Part shown: positions 63,357 to 64,000 of the stretch, piece after piece | Numbering within the stretch: position 1 is the stretch's first letter | How the letters are laid out: every line of letters starts with the position of its first letter | NCBI RefSeq assembly: GCF_027579695.1 | Contig: NC_083577.1 | Coordinates: 55,252,283-55,316,282, forward strand | Origin: Neoarius graeffei | Lineage: Eukaryota; Chordata; Actinopteri; Siluriformes; Ariidae | DNA length: 64,000 bases | Direction: 5' to 3' | Position numbers and translations under genes: made by a program | The notes under the pieces: model-generated | What the model saw: the letters and a program-made list of their open reading frames with translations, nothing else | Databases searched by the model: none | Told to the model about the DNA's origin: nothing

Positions 63357-64000
63357 TGTCTGTCTGTCAGTCAGCCCTTTTGCTCCTTATTCTCCAGGGT
63401 ACTGTGGGTAGAGTGAGTAAAAAGCAAGTGAATGAGCATTAATATGTTGCTGGTGCTGCACGTGCAGAATGTCCTCTTCTCTCTGTGAGGGCGCTGAAGG
63501 CAGCTCTGGCTGGCAGCCAGCCTTCCGATTACACGCCGAATCTGTGTCCCACTTATGGGAACAAAGGCAAGGAACCAACACTGCATCTCATCTCCTTACG
63601 GATACAGCTCATGTGCCTGACAGGACTTTTTTTTTTTTCTCCCCCTCTTACCATCTGATCCCTGTTGTATGTGTCTAAAACAGGATGTGTTCATTAAAAC
63701 ACCCTTTACAGTATTTCATTATTTTTGTGTGAAAAATTCTCCAGAACGAATTTTGAAAGGATTTGCTCATCTTTCCATCGGTCTTCAATAATGAAGATAT
63801 TGCATCATTTTAATATTCCAGCATAGTGTTGCTTTTGATTGATGGGATAAAGAAGCCTAACAGTTTTGTAAGGTGAGAGCAAGACTGCTCATGCCTAACA
63901 TGAACTGAGCGAGAAAGTGAGCGATATTCCACAATTAGAAACACCGTACTGCTGCTGCTCCCCCACCCCAAAGGGATTGACTGGTGCAGCAGTTCTGCTG
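62981..64000. other. kdm6a intron 6, to window edge
   Basis: Mostly unique sequence; (GT)n at 63326-63354, T-run at 63629-63640. kdm6a exon 7 (expected to start HFQLALVDCNP in human) was not found. Confidence 0.5.

Overview
This is nuclear DNA from a teleost fish. Two spliced genes with GT/AG introns are recognisable, and everything else is dense layered transposon sequence: V-SINEs, Tc1/mariner, hAT, PIF/Harbinger, ISL2EU-like elements, TTAA-site elements and a Penelope-like fragment. The SINE family and Tc1 load would fit an otophysan such as a catfish, but I cannot prove the order from sequence alone.

Genes. fundc1 (mitophagy receptor) lies on the minus strand. All five coding exons are present (16221 down to 7361; 152 codons). 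kdm6a/utx (H3K27 demethylase of the MLL3/4 complexes) lies on the plus strand, head to head with fundc1. Its first six coding exons are at 18766-58429 (195 codons: N-terminus plus first TPR repeats), and the gene runs off the right edge. About 2.5 kb separates the two start codons. FUNDC1 and KDM6A are also neighbours on human Xp11.3, so the linkage is conserved. The proteins have no known joint function; the pairing is positional.

Layout. 1-7360: downstream of fundc1, with SINEs, a Penelope-like fragment and two Tc1-like elements. 7361-16221: fundc1. Its 5.4-kb intron 4 holds a Tc1 copy interrupted by an ISL2EU-like element that carries an 800-bp, 30-bp-unit minisatellite. 16222-18765: shared upstream region. 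18766-19141: kdm6a exons 1-2. 19142-29211: intron 2, with few repeats at first and then Tc1-type elements and a 731-bp palindrome. 29212-29540: exons 3-4. 29541-54435: 24.9-kb intron 4, a transposon trap with several ISL2EU-like remnants, hAT, Harbinger and Tc1 copies nested up to three deep. 54436-58429: exons 5-6 around an intron with another ISL2EU-like exon. 58430-64000: intron 6, with a hAT MITE and a run of damaged Tc1 copies, two of them folded into inverted duplications.

The most unusual content is the recurring set of short terminal-inverted-repeat elements that keep only the first exons of two converging transposon genes: a THAP zinc-finger protein and a SAP/YqaJ-type protein. Several have TA target duplications. 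One carries the minisatellite, and one has acquired the 5' part of a LINE.
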